A program made the translations under genes and the position numbers. Shown here in pieces: positions 17,002 through 25,138 of a stretch of DNA of 64,000 nt. The DNA is from Duncaniella freteri (GTDB lineage: Bacteria > Bacteroidota > Bacteroidia > Bacteroidales > Muribaculaceae). The notes below the pieces were generated by a model. The model was not told the DNA's origin. It saw only the letters and a list, made by a program, of their open reading frames with translations, and made no database searches. Where the stretch lies: contig NZ_SJSA01000001.1 in assembly GCF_004766125.1 (NCBI RefSeq), forward strand, positions 1,922,001 to 1,986,000. Reading direction: 5' to 3'. The stretch's first letter is position 1. Each line of letters starts with the position of its first letter.

Positions 17002-17444
17002 AGACAAAACTAAAAATCGCGCTTGTAGCTCACGACCAACGCAAAGCCGATATGGTCGATTGGGTAAAATTCAACGCCCAATACCTTTCACAGCATGAGC
17101 TGGTATGTACCGGCACGACTGGAGGGCTTATAAAGAATGCTTTCTCAGAAGCAGGAATAGATGCCCAAATCGAATGTATGAACTCCGGACCGATGGGCGG
17201 TGATGCCGAAATAGCGGCAATGGTGGTAAGAAACGAGATTGATCTCGCTATATTCCTGATAGACGACCTCAATGCGCAGCCCCACGAGGCGGACATTCAG
17301 ATGCTTTTGCGTCAATGCCGGCTCCACAACGTGCCGATTGCCTGCAACCGAATAAGTGCGGACCTGATGATTTCAAGCCGTCTGTGGGATGACCCGACGT
17401 ATAAACCCATCGAACAGAGCTATATACGGTTTGACCGCAATTAA
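16998..17444 (+). CDS. mgsA: Methylglyoxal synthase
   Basis: 148 residues. MgsA converts dihydroxyacetone phosphate to methylglyoxal and free phosphate, bypassing lower glycolysis, and in E. coli is strongly inhibited by phosphate. Family marks are IALVAHDQRKADMVDW, CTGTTGGLI, the catalytic Asp in SGPMGGD, and FLIDDLNAQPHEADIQMLLR followed by NVPIACNRISADLMI. I chose the ATG at 16998 because it overlaps the kinase stop codon (ATGA) and matches the family's N-terminus; an ATG at 16950 adds an unrelated leader. Being coupled to a PhoR-like kinase suggests it serves to release phosphate under starvation. Confidence 0.92.
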   Translation: MKTKLKIALVAHDQRKADMVDWVKFNAQYLSQHELVCTGTTGGLIKNAFSEAGIDAQIECMNSGPMGGDAEIAAMVVRNEIDLAIFLIDDLNAQPHEADIQMLLRQCRLHNVPIACNRISADLMISSRLWDDPTYKPIEQSYIRFDRN

Positions 17445-17487
17445 ACTCTCTGTCAGTCCGGCAGTTTTAATAAATGGTTAAGGATTT

Positions 17488-17523
17488 TGAAATAATCATG
17501 AAATGTTTTCTTAGTTACTTTGC
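17488..17523 (+). promoter_or_regulatory. Promoter with 11-bp-period repeat ahead of the Pit gene
   Basis: TGAAAT occurs at 17488-17493 and 17499-17504, an 11-bp period, just upstream of TTACTTTGC at 17515-17523, one base from the TAnnTTTGC -7 box. The transporter ATG is at 17549. The arrangement would suit activation by the nearby OmpR-type regulator. Confidence 0.5.
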
Positions 17524-17548
17524 AGCAGAATAAGTAATTGAGAAAACA

Positions 17549-19831
17549 ATGGAAATACTGTTTCTTTGCGTAGTAATTTTTCTTTTCCTGCTGGCTGTGT
17601 TTGACCTGTCAGTAGGTGTGAGTAACGATGCTGTCAACTTCCTGAACTCGGCTATCGGGTCTAAGGCGGCATCATTCAAAAGAGTTCTGATTGTCGCTTC
17701 CATCGGTGTTTTCATCGGTGCGGCGATGAGCAACGGTATGATGGAGATTGCCCGGCACGGAATTTTCCGTCCCGAGCATTTTTCGTTCTATGACCTTATC
17801 TGCATCTTCATGGCGGTAATGGTCACGGACATCATCCTTCTCGACGTGTTCAACTCGCTGGGTATGCCTACCTCTACAACCGTGTCAATGGTTTTCGAGC
17901 TGCTGGGAGCCACCTTTGTCGTTGCATTGATTAAAATGGCAGGAGGCATCGGTCTCGGTTTTGATGACTTGCTTAACACGGAGAAAGCCCTGTCGGTGAT
18001 TCTCGGAATATTCCTGTCGGTGGCGATAGCCTTTTTCTTCGGAACGGTGGTGCAGTTCATATCCCGTATGGTGTTCTCGTTCAATTACCGGAGCAACCTG
18101 AAATGGAAGATAGGAATATTCGGAGGTATATGTGCAACTGCGATTGTTTACTTTCTTCTGATTAAAGGGGCTAAAGATCTTTCTTTCATGACCCCTGAAC
18201 TGAAAGCGTGGATAAAAAACAACACTGCGCTGATCATACTGTCCTGTTTCGCAGTTTTTACAGTGCTGATGCAACTGCTCCATGTCTGCAAGGTTAATGT
18301 GCTGAAAGTAATTGTGCTGATGGGTACATTCTCGCTTGCCGTGGCATTCGCAGGTAATGACCTTGTGAATTTCATAGGTGTTCCCTTGAGCGGTCTGGCT
18401 TCATATCAGGATTTTATGGCTAACGGCGGAGGGGACTCCAAAGGTTTCCTTATGGATTCACTTAACGGCCCGGCAAATACACCGATATATTTCCTCATCG
18501 GTGCCGGAGTCATAATGGTGGTCTCGCTTGCAACGTCAAAAAAGGCAAGAAATGTGACCAAGACTGAAATCGGTCTCGGAAGCCAGCAGGGTGGCGATGA
18601 GATGTTTGGTTCTTCCCGCATTGCCCGGCGGCTGGTAAGATGGACCTTATCATCCCTTTCTTGGTTAAGGCGTGTCACACCCGCGAAAGTACGCCGTTGG
18701 TTCAACCGTCGTTTTAATGTGGATGAGACCATTATGGATCAAGGTGCGGCTTTCGACCTCATACGCGGCTCTGTCAATCTGGTGCTTGCCGGAGCACTCA
18801 TTGCCCTCGGCACCTCGCTGAAACTGCCCCTGTCAACCACTTTCGTAACATTTATGGTCGCTATGGGTACTTCTCTTGCCGACAGGGCATGGGGGCGTGA
18901 AAGTGCTGTGTTCCGCATCACCGGCGTGATTTCCGTAATCGGCGGTTGGTTTCTTACTGCGGGTGCGGCGTTTATCGGCGCAGGACTGATTGTTGCAGCA
19001 ATGCACTATGGTGGTCAGTGGGTGATGCTTCTGTTGGCGGCTTTGACGATATTCATAATCATCAACAGCAACCGGAGGTTCAGAAAGAAGACAGAAGAAG
19101 ATAACGGTGATGCACTGTTCCAGACTATAATATCCACTCAGGATCGGGAGCAGACATGGCCGTTGCTTATGATGTATATCACCGAGCAACAAGAGAAGTT
19201 CATGACCTATGCCGAGGAAAAATACCGGGATATAACATCGGCTTTCATAACTGAGAGCGCCGGGATTCTCGGCAAGACGGAATCGAGTCTCGCCCGCCAG
19301 AAAACCACGCTTAAAAACGCCCGCCGGAAGGAAACTCTATGTCTGCGTCATTTGACACGCGAGATGGCGATAGAAAAAAGCACTTGGTTCTATCTCAGCA
19401 ACAACTGCTGTATGGGCATACTTTACAACCTGCGCCGCATCAACGAGGTCTGCAAAGAGCATGTCGACAACAATTTCCTTCCTCTGCCTCCCAAATATAC
19501 TACTGAATACGAGATGATACGGACACAAATAAGTACACTGTTCAATGATACTGTCAAACTTATGGGGAGCGGGGATACAGATACGATAAGCACTCTTCGC
19601 CGACACTGTGACGAGATAAAGGATACTGTTTCCGACACATATCATCGTGTGCATGACCAGCTCCGCGACGGAGACACATCGGCAATGGCTGTTCTGTATG
19701 TCTATGTCAATCTGCTTCAGGAAACGCAGGAAATGGTATCGTCAATAAGGAAATATCTGCGGGCGTTTGCCAAGCTGCGCGACTCAGATTTCCGCACACG
19801 CTTTGCCAAAATTATGGTACCAACAGCATAA
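17549..19831 (+). CDS. pit: Inorganic phosphate transporter, Pit (PHO4) family with C-terminal helical domain
   Basis: 760 residues. The first 500 or so form a polytopic membrane protein with two PHO4 repeats: SVGVSNDAVNFLNSAIGSKA and LGMPTSTTVSMVFELLGA early, then GNDLVNFIGVPLSGL and LKLPLSTTFVTFMVAMGTSL. These GANDVANA-like and P-T-S/T-T motifs are diagnostic of low-affinity phosphate permeases. After a basic stretch (SNRRFRKKTEED), residues about 530-760 are soluble and helical, like PhoU-related (DUF47) regulators. It may be energised by cation symport, as usual for the family. Fusion to a regulatory domain makes the protein longer than E. coli PitA (499). Confidence 0.88.
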   Translation: MEILFLCVVIFLFLLAVFDLSVGVSNDAVNFLNSAIGSKAASFKRVLIVASIGVFIGAAMSNGMMEIARHGIFRPEHFSFYDLICIFMAVMVTDIILLDVFNSLGMPTSTTVSMVFELLGATFVVALIKMAGGIGLGFDDLLNTEKALSVILGIFLSVAIAFFFGTVVQFISRMVFSFNYRSNLKWKIGIFGGICATAIVYFLLIKGAKDLSFMTPELKAWIKNNTALIILSCFAVFTVLMQLLHVCKVNVLKVIVLMGTFSLAVAFAGNDLVNFIGVPLSGLASYQDFMANGGGDSKGFLMDSLNGPANTPIYFLIGAGVIMVVSLATSKKARNVTKTEIGLGSQQGGDEMFGSSRIARRLVRWTLSSLSWLRRVTPAKVRRWFNRRFNVDETIMDQGAAFDLIRGSVNLVLAGALIALGTSLKLPLSTTFVTFMVAMGTSLADRAWGRESAVFRITGVISVIGGWFLTAGAAFIGAGLIVAAMHYGGQWVMLLLAALTIFIIINSNRRFRKKTEEDNGDALFQTIISTQDREQTWPLLMMYITEQQEKFMTYAEEKYRDITSAFITESAGILGKTESSLARQKTTLKNARRKETLCLRHLTREMAIEKSTWFYLSNNCCMGILYNLRRINEVCKEHVDNNFLPLPPKYTTEYEMIRTQISTLFNDTVKLMGSGDTDTISTLRRHCDEIKDTVSDTYHRVHDQLRDGDTSAMAVLYVYVNLLQETQEMVSSIRKYLRAFAKLRDSDFRTRFAKIMVPTA

Positions 19832-19866
19832 AGTCTAAGGTAAAAAAGGATTGTTCCTAAGGTTGA

Positions 19867-19894
19867 GATGGGAGTGCATATCTCCCATCTTTTT
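19867..19894 (+). terminator. Rho-independent terminator after the Pit gene
   Basis: GATGGGAG (19867-19874) pairs with CTCCCATC (19882-19889), loop 7 bases, followed by TTTTT. It separates the transporter from the next two genes, which have their own promoter. Confidence 0.8.
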
Positions 19895-19964
19895 GTATTG
19901 TAACTGATTGATAAATTTAATATTTATCTAATATCTCAGACATAAACGTGAAATATAAATATGG

Positions 19965-19973
19965 TTACTTTGC
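19965..19973 (+). promoter_or_regulatory. -7 element for the 19995 gene and porin
   Basis: TTACTTTGC, the same box as ahead of the Pit gene, lies 22 bases before the ATG at 19995. The identical box on both promoters fits common control. Confidence 0.5.
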
Positions 19974-19994
19974 ATCAAAGAAATTCTATAAATC

Positions 19995-20693
19995 ATGTAC
20001 GTTACAGTTCTCTCGATAATGGCTCTGGCCGGAATCATCGTTATGTTGCGACGGCATATCCGCAGACATAAGGTCAAGGAAATGTATTGTTTTATCCCCG
20101 CCCGTCCTGTTGAAAAGTCTTGCTTGACTATGACGATGCAGTCATGCGGTCCGATTATCGACAAAGCGTTGGAATGTCTTTCAAACAATGATAATATTGC
20201 GGTATGCAAGAATCATCGAATCGGTTCGCAGACCATTGATATAATCAGCGATAAAGTCCGGAATAGTTCGGCAGACACTGACGATACTATCGGCAAGACT
20301 GCGCTATATTGTGAATATATGCTTGAGGCTACGGACAAGATTGCCGAAACCACACGTCATCTTGTCACTTCCCCGGATGGCTATATCCCCATCTCTTACA
20401 AATGTGAGATCGAAACAATTCGTGGAGGGATTGTCCGACTGTCTCAATTAGCTGACAGCATACTCAGTTCAGATGTTGATACAGTGAAGATTAATGGAGA
20501 TGCGGGCTTGGAGAAAGATTTTATCGAACACAGCATCGCCATACATTCCAAAGGGATGACCCATGAAGATTTTGATGAAGGAGCCCCCTCATATTCCTAT
20601 CTGATGCTCTTGTATTATCTTCATTCCTTTATCAGTTCCTTTCTACAGGCAATCAAAAACATTAAAACAAGCAATAAACCAATGACAGCATGA
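19995..20693 (+). CDS. Unknown membrane-anchored helical protein of the phosphate island
   Basis: 232 residues, family not recognised. One N-terminal membrane helix (VLSIMALAGIIVMLRR) is followed by a basic stretch (HIRRHKVK) that should stay in the cytoplasm. The rest is helical and soluble (IDIISDKVRNSSADTDDTIG, YCEYMLEATDKIAETTRHLV). This has the flavour of PhoU-like helical bundles and of the soluble domain of the neighbouring transporter, but I see no firm motif. It overlaps the porin gene by 4 bases (ATGA), so the two are co-translated. A phosphate-linked accessory role is inferred only from position. Confidence 0.65.
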   Translation: MYVTVLSIMALAGIIVMLRRHIRRHKVKEMYCFIPARPVEKSCLTMTMQSCGPIIDKALECLSNNDNIAVCKNHRIGSQTIDIISDKVRNSSADTDDTIGKTALYCEYMLEATDKIAETTRHLVTSPDGYIPISYKCEIETIRGGIVRLSQLADSILSSDVDTVKINGDAGLEKDFIEHSIAIHSKGMTHEDFDEGAPSYSYLMLLYYLHSFISSFLQAIKNIKTSNKPMTA

Positions 20694-21697
20694 AACGGAT
20701 TTTAATTATGACGGCATTGTCAGTATTTGCATTGTCTGCCGTGGCTCAGGATAAAAATCCATTTATCCCGGAAATACACGGGACTATCCGGACCAAATAT
20801 GAATATGAGCCTCAAATAGATAAGGGACGCTTTGAGATACGCAATGCGCGTCTGAGCGTGGAAGGCAGGGTGATTCCTATTGTAAGATACAAGGCCGAGA
20901 TAGACCTTTCGGACGAGGGTACTATAAAGATGCTTGACGCATATATACGTCTGCAACCTAAAGATGTGTTAAAGTTCACCTTCGGTCAGATGAGAGTGCC
21001 GTTTACCATTGATGCTCATCGTTCACCGCATCTACAGTATTTCGCCAATCGTTCTTTCATAGCAAAGCAGGTCGGCAATGTGCGCGATGTAGGGGCATCA
21101 GCATCGTGGACATTCAACGACCGTATGCCCATTACGCTTGAAGGAGGTATATTCAACGGCTCAGGACTGACAAATCAAAAACATTTCTGGACCAACAACT
21201 ATAATTTCTCGTTCAAGGCGCAGACAATGATTGCCCGGCAATTTAATATCACACTCAGTTGCCAGAAGGCAAATGCCGGGGATGTGAACGTGATGATGTA
21301 CGATGCAGGGGTCTACTGGCAAAACCGGAGATGGCACATCGAGGCGGAATATCTCCGCAAGCACTATGCCCACGGCTCTTTCACGCCTGTAAATGCGGTT
21401 GACGCATTTGCCGCATATCGACTTCCGATGAAAAAAGGTCTGACTTCCATATCATTCCTCGGAAGATATGACTATATGTCAGATCACAGCAAAGGTACGA
21501 AAGATGAATCCGGCAATCTCAAAGTAGATGATCCTGAAAGGCATAGACTGACTGGAGGTCTTACATTGAGTTTTGGAAAGAAATCATTACAGGCAGATAT
21601 TCGCCTCAACTATGAACAATATTTTTATAACAGAGGAGTAAATCCGGCAATTTCAGAACAGAATAAGATAGTCATGGAATTTGTAGCCCATTTTTGA
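20690..21697 (+). CDS. OprO/OprP-like phosphate-selective porin
   Basis: 335 residues. Signal peptide (residues 1-19, cleavage after AVAQ). The mature part begins with PEIHGTIRTKYEY and RFEIRNARLSVEGRVIPIVRYKAEIDL, then FTFGQMRVPFTIDAHRSP. This is the pattern of the OprO/OprP family (Phosphate-selective porin, PF07396). Alternating beta strands run to the C-terminal VAHF with a terminal Phe, the usual outer-membrane signal. It is shorter than P. aeruginosa OprP (about 440). It would let phosphate or polyphosphate cross the outer membrane, complementing the inner-membrane Pit transporter. Anion selectivity cannot be read here. Confidence 0.85.
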   Translation: MKRILIMTALSVFALSAVAQDKNPFIPEIHGTIRTKYEYEPQIDKGRFEIRNARLSVEGRVIPIVRYKAEIDLSDEGTIKMLDAYIRLQPKDVLKFTFGQMRVPFTIDAHRSPHLQYFANRSFIAKQVGNVRDVGASASWTFNDRMPITLEGGIFNGSGLTNQKHFWTNNYNFSFKAQTMIARQFNITLSCQKANAGDVNVMMYDAGVYWQNRRWHIEAEYLRKHYAHGSFTPVNAVDAFAAYRLPMKKGLTSISFLGRYDYMSDHSKGTKDESGNLKVDDPERHRLTGGLTLSFGKKSLQADIRLNYEQYFYNRGVNPAISEQNKIVMEFVAHF

Positions 21698-21776
21698 TTT
21701 TGGTAAACAAAGTTACTACAAAAAAGTGAAATGTGGAAAGATATAGTGATAGAATTGAGTTACAGGGGTTTCAGTC

Positions 21777-22052
21777 GTGCTTCCGATTATTCGTGAAGCC
21801 ATCGCAATCACCGCTGAAGCCAAATCGGGTCTTGTCACGAAAGAGCATCTGGAACTTGCCGTGACGAGGGCGACCTCACCCGTCAGCTTCGCCCTGCGCA
21901 ACGATGCGGAAGACAAGGAGCGTGTCTTACGCGCGTTGAAGCAGGCGAACGGTAACCGCAAGGTTGCCGCCGAACTGCTCGGGATAGGACGCACGACGTT
22001 GTACAACAAACTGGAAGAATATGGATTGAAGTATAAATTTCAGCAAGCATAG
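21777..22052 (+). pseudogene. rteB: RteB-like regulator, Fis-type C-terminal fragment
   Basis: About 91 residues. It holds a Fis-type helix-turn-helix (DKERVLRALKQANGNRKVAA, LLGIGRTTLYNKLEEYGLKY) preceded by SGLVTKEHLELAVTRATSPV, as in the C-terminus of RteB-like NtrC-family regulators. The receiver and AAA+ domains are absent; upstream bases down to the porin stop do not code for them. The GTG at 21777 is only the first possible start in frame. A receiver fragment of the same sort lies at 10,529-10,909 in the opposite orientation, on the other side of the phosphate island. Confidence 0.7.
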
Positions 22053-22232
22053 CCAGTAATTCACTGGATTTATATGATTTTGATTATCAGAATTTGGTTA
22101 ATTCTCAAAATAATATTATCTTCGCATTGAGCTATTTGAAATGATTGGGAATCATGCAAAATGATGAAGGCAGGTGGTTTCTAAACCATTACCTATACCT
22201 CTATTGTTGGCTTGTAATTTATTGATAATCAA

Positions 22233-23033
22233 CTATACATTAGTTAGTGCAACAAATGTGAAGCAGCAGAACACGAAAGTGTCCCTGACACATTCCAACC
22301 TCGGAAAAGCCTTCAGGTCGAGAGCCATTATGCTTTTCAGCTCCGGCTCCGTGAGGAAACCGCGGTCTGCCTTAGTGCGTTTGAAACGTTTTCCAAGAAA
22401 CGGGTCGTCGCTGATCCACTTGTTGGCGATGGCATACTGGATCACATTCTTCAGGTAGCGCAGATACCGGACAGCGGTATTGTTGGCGCACTCCTTGCTC
22501 ACACGCAGGAAATGCTCGAAATCCTGCACGAAACCGGCTGTCACATCCTTTATGGCTATATCCCTGTCGCCTCCGTGGGTGAGGGCGATGAACTCCTCCA
22601 GATAGGTGACACAACGCTCCCAGCGGCTGAAAGTGGCGTAGCCGATGTCACCGCGCTCATATTCCTCCCTGCGCTTCACGTTTGTCTCACGGAACACTTC
22701 GCAGAGCATCTTAGGCTTTTCCACCATACCGAAATAATGGTTCTTCATTATCGGCGGATTGATGTAACGGCCCTCGTTGAGCAGGCGGTTGTGTATCTCA
22801 TAGAAACGGGAGCGCACCATTTCAAGATACTTGTTAAGCTCCAAGTCGCGGCGGGAGCGTCCCGCGCTTCTCTGGGCGCGCTGGTCCCAGTTGGACGGAT
22901 GTACCTTCCTGCCGATTGTAAACTCGGTCTTCTGACCTTCGGTTGTGATTCTCGCGTAGATGGGGTACTCCCCGTTGCCTTCCGAACGCGGCTTCCTCGG
23001 AAAGAAAGTCAGCGTAAAAAATGAATCCTTCAT
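22233..23033 (-). pseudogene. Conjugative-element integrase, truncated before its catalytic domain
   Basis: 266 residues from the ATG at 23033. The N-terminal arm-binding domain (FFTLTFFPRKPRSEGNGEYP, GRKVHPSNWDQ) and the core-binding SAM-like domain (YATFSRWERCVTYLEEF, FLRVSKECANNTAVRYLRYL) are those of Bacteroidales conjugative-transposon integrases. The catalytic domain begins (RGFLTEPELKSIM, RDTFVFCCFT) but similarity stops near 22,258, followed by a short unrelated tail. All but the first segment of the active site (R...HxxR...H...Y) is missing, so it should be inactive. The break point lies 200 bases from the RteB-like fragment. Confidence 0.8.
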
Positions 23034-23479
23034 ACTGTTGTGGGTTTAATGGCTATATAAATATAATCATTTTCTGCCGAATTCGCAACAGGCAAAGGAC
23101 AGTATGAATGTATGTTGTGTGGCAGTAAGCGTCTGGCGCACCGCGTGAGTCAAAAAATATCCCTGCAACTCACGGAAAAGCACGGAGGAAACATCCTCAA
23201 ATGTTAAATCCGTCCCGAAAAATACCCGTTGCACGCTCATTCCTTAAATGATGTTAATTTACGGGCTTTGTGCTTAGAAAAGTGGGGCCGGAGGGTGGAG
23301 CCATGAACCCTGAGCCTCCCGTATCAGGACTGCATATCGCAGTAAAATACTGAACATCAGACGACTCACTCACCGGTTACTGCAATCGTGAGTCATTTGC
23401 CTCACGATGCGTGTGACTCACGCAAAACTCACGCTCATGTGCCGAACTCCGCTGTATTATGCCGGATAGGGCAAAAAGA

Positions 23480-23513
23480 AAAACGCTGGAAATCAAGTGA
23501 TTTTCAGCGTTTT
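23480..23513. terminator. 16-bp hairpin in the intergenic region
   Basis: AAAACGCTGGAAATCA (23480-23495) and TGATTTTCAGCGTTTT (23498-23513) pair with one G-T and a 2-base spacer; A and T runs flank the stem, so it could stop transcripts from either side. Confidence 0.55.
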
Positions 23514-23893
23514 GCGGTGGAAGTCCGTACTTCCTTGTGATCCGCGTGGTCTCTGTGACACAAACGTATATTATATGATTATCAATATCTTAGCTCTCTG
23601 AAAATCGCGGCACTCCCTCTTTGCGCACCCCGATATTTCAATGTTCTTCTTCGTTTACTTTGCAAAGATACAAATAATTCGCTGATTTTCGGCGATTAAG
23701 AGCGTTAAATAACCCTTATTTATTGCCCCGTTTTTCACTAATACTTGCTCCCTCGTATATTTGACGATGTATTTATAGACTTAATTTTGCTCCCTCTCGC
23801 CTCATTATAATGAACACTAATTGCGTTTTGATTTCTATTTTGGCGATATTTAGGCTAATTCAGAGATTAAAAACCGAAATATTCCGGTTTTAT

Positions 23894-23926
23894 TTTGGAA
23901 ACGCCGCGAATAATAGCTAACTTTGC
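23894..23926 (+). promoter_or_regulatory. Canonical promoter of the AAA/RloB/SIR2 cluster
   Basis: TTTG (23894-23897), 20 bases, then TAACTTTGC (23918-23926): an exact Bacteroidetes -33/-7 pair. It rules out the in-frame ATG at 23895 and supports the ATG at 23946 as the start of the ATPase. Confidence 0.75.
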
Positions 23927-23945
23927 CATATCAAAGCCACATATA

Positions 23946-25127
23946 ATGATACAAGAGCTGAAAATAAAAAATTTCAAGTCCTTCCGTGACGAAGTTGAAC
24001 TAAGTTTCGAGCCTTCGGGAGATGACCGTTACAACAGTGTTGTAACCATGCCTGACGGGGTGCAGTTACTCCGCTTTGCAGTTGTTCTCGGAGCCAATGC
24101 CAGCGGCAAATCTAATCTTTTGGATGCCGTTGAGTTCCTTCGTGAATTCTGGAATAATATCCCTGCCACAAATGATGATGGAACAAATGTCCAGCCATTC
24201 CTTATGCGGAAGTCGGCTTTGTCTTATGACACAGAGATTGAGATCAAATTGTATGTGGACGGCATACGTTACTGGTATCAGCTTACGGTGAATCCAGAAA
24301 AGGTATGTCGTGAGGCATTATTTGTCTATCTCACAAATCGCCCGACAAAGGTGTTTTGTCGAGAGGACGTACAGGGCGTATCAAAGCTGACATTCAATTC
24401 AACTGTCGCCAAGCTCTCTCCGGCAGAGGTGGATATTATGACAATGAACTGCCTGCGAAATATGTCGGTTCTTGCCGTATTGAAAAAAGTCAATATCGCC
24501 GTGCCTTATCTTGATAATATGCGCCGTTGGATTGACAGCCGGATGCTTCCTTTGCAGAGTGGTTCGCTTTCATCATTATCGCAGGGAGCAAAGAAGATGA
24601 TTGCAGACAGCGAGGATTTCAGGGAATACCTGATGCAGTTCGCACAAGAAGCCGACTTCAACATATCCGACATCAAGATACAGAAAATGGCTGCATTATT
24701 CGGTCATACCGTGGAGGGAGTGACTGGAAGTGAGAGTTATGTTTTGCCCGAAAACTGCCAGAGTACAGGTACAAAGCGTATGGTTGAACTGGAGTCGCTT
24801 ATATATACACAATTGAAGCGACAGGCTTTTCTGTGCATTGATGAGATTGAGGCAAGTATGCACCCCAATCTTATGGAATACATACTTGCCAAATTTATAA
24901 ACACCCCGGACAATCAATCACAACTGCTTGTATCGACTCACTATGATCCAATCTTGAAAGATATTGATGATTTGTTTGGCAAGGATTCCGTATGGTTTAC
25001 TGAAAAGTGTAAAGACGGCAATACCACACTGTTTTCTCTTGTTGATTTCAAAGGGCTTAACAAGCTGTCTTCAATTCATCGAGCCTATATGAACGGTCAG
25101 TTTGGCGCATTGCCGAATGTATTGTAG
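23946..25127 (+). CDS. AAA ATPase, AbiL/RloA-like (AAA_21), probable anti-phage gene
   Basis: 393 residues from the ATG at 23946. It starts with LKIKNFKSF, as in SMC/OLD-like ATPases, and has a Walker A GANASGKSN (residues 49-57). The Walker B region is AFLCIDEIEASMHPNL, followed by QLLVSTHYDPIL, the switch His region. This is the AAA_21 type found with RloB-like partners in abortive-infection systems of the AbiL sort. The RloB-like gene follows after 11 bases, and a SIR2-like gene after that. Likely role: a sensor or energy-using partner that controls the TOPRIM effector. The defence role is from family and neighbours only. Confidence 0.8.
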   Translation: MIQELKIKNFKSFRDEVELSFEPSGDDRYNSVVTMPDGVQLLRFAVVLGANASGKSNLLDAVEFLREFWNNIPATNDDGTNVQPFLMRKSALSYDTEIEIKLYVDGIRYWYQLTVNPEKVCREALFVYLTNRPTKVFCREDVQGVSKLTFNSTVAKLSPAEVDIMTMNCLRNMSVLAVLKKVNIAVPYLDNMRRWIDSRMLPLQSGSLSSLSQGAKKMIADSEDFREYLMQFAQEADFNISDIKIQKMAALFGHTVEGVTGSESYVLPENCQSTGTKRMVELESLIYTQLKRQAFLCIDEIEASMHPNLMEYILAKFINTPDNQSQLLVSTHYDPILKDIDDLFGKDSVWFTEKCKDGNTTLFSLVDFKGLNKLSSIHRAYMNGQFGALPNVL

Positions 25128-25138
25128 AAGATTAAGTT

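Larger units (their letters stand above)
23034..23945. other. Long intergenic region upstream of the integrase and the AAA/RloB/SIR2 genes
   Basis: No convincing gene is seen in about 910 bases. The left part (23,155-23,435) has six or more ACTCAC/GTGAGT hexamers on both strands. A 16-bp hairpin lies at 23,480-23,513. The right part (23,620-23,900) is AT-rich and ends with a promoter. Being next to an integrase gene, this stretch may have included attachment or arm sites of the element. Confidence 0.5.

Noticed and set aside
23150-23440. CRISPR array
   Set aside because: The ACTCAC hexamers are too short, irregularly spaced and on both strands; no repeat-spacer pattern is present anywhere in the window.
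23895-23945. Upstream in-frame start for the AAA ATPase
   Set aside because: It lies before the -7 box at 23,918-23,926, and the family N-terminus begins at the ATG at 23,946.
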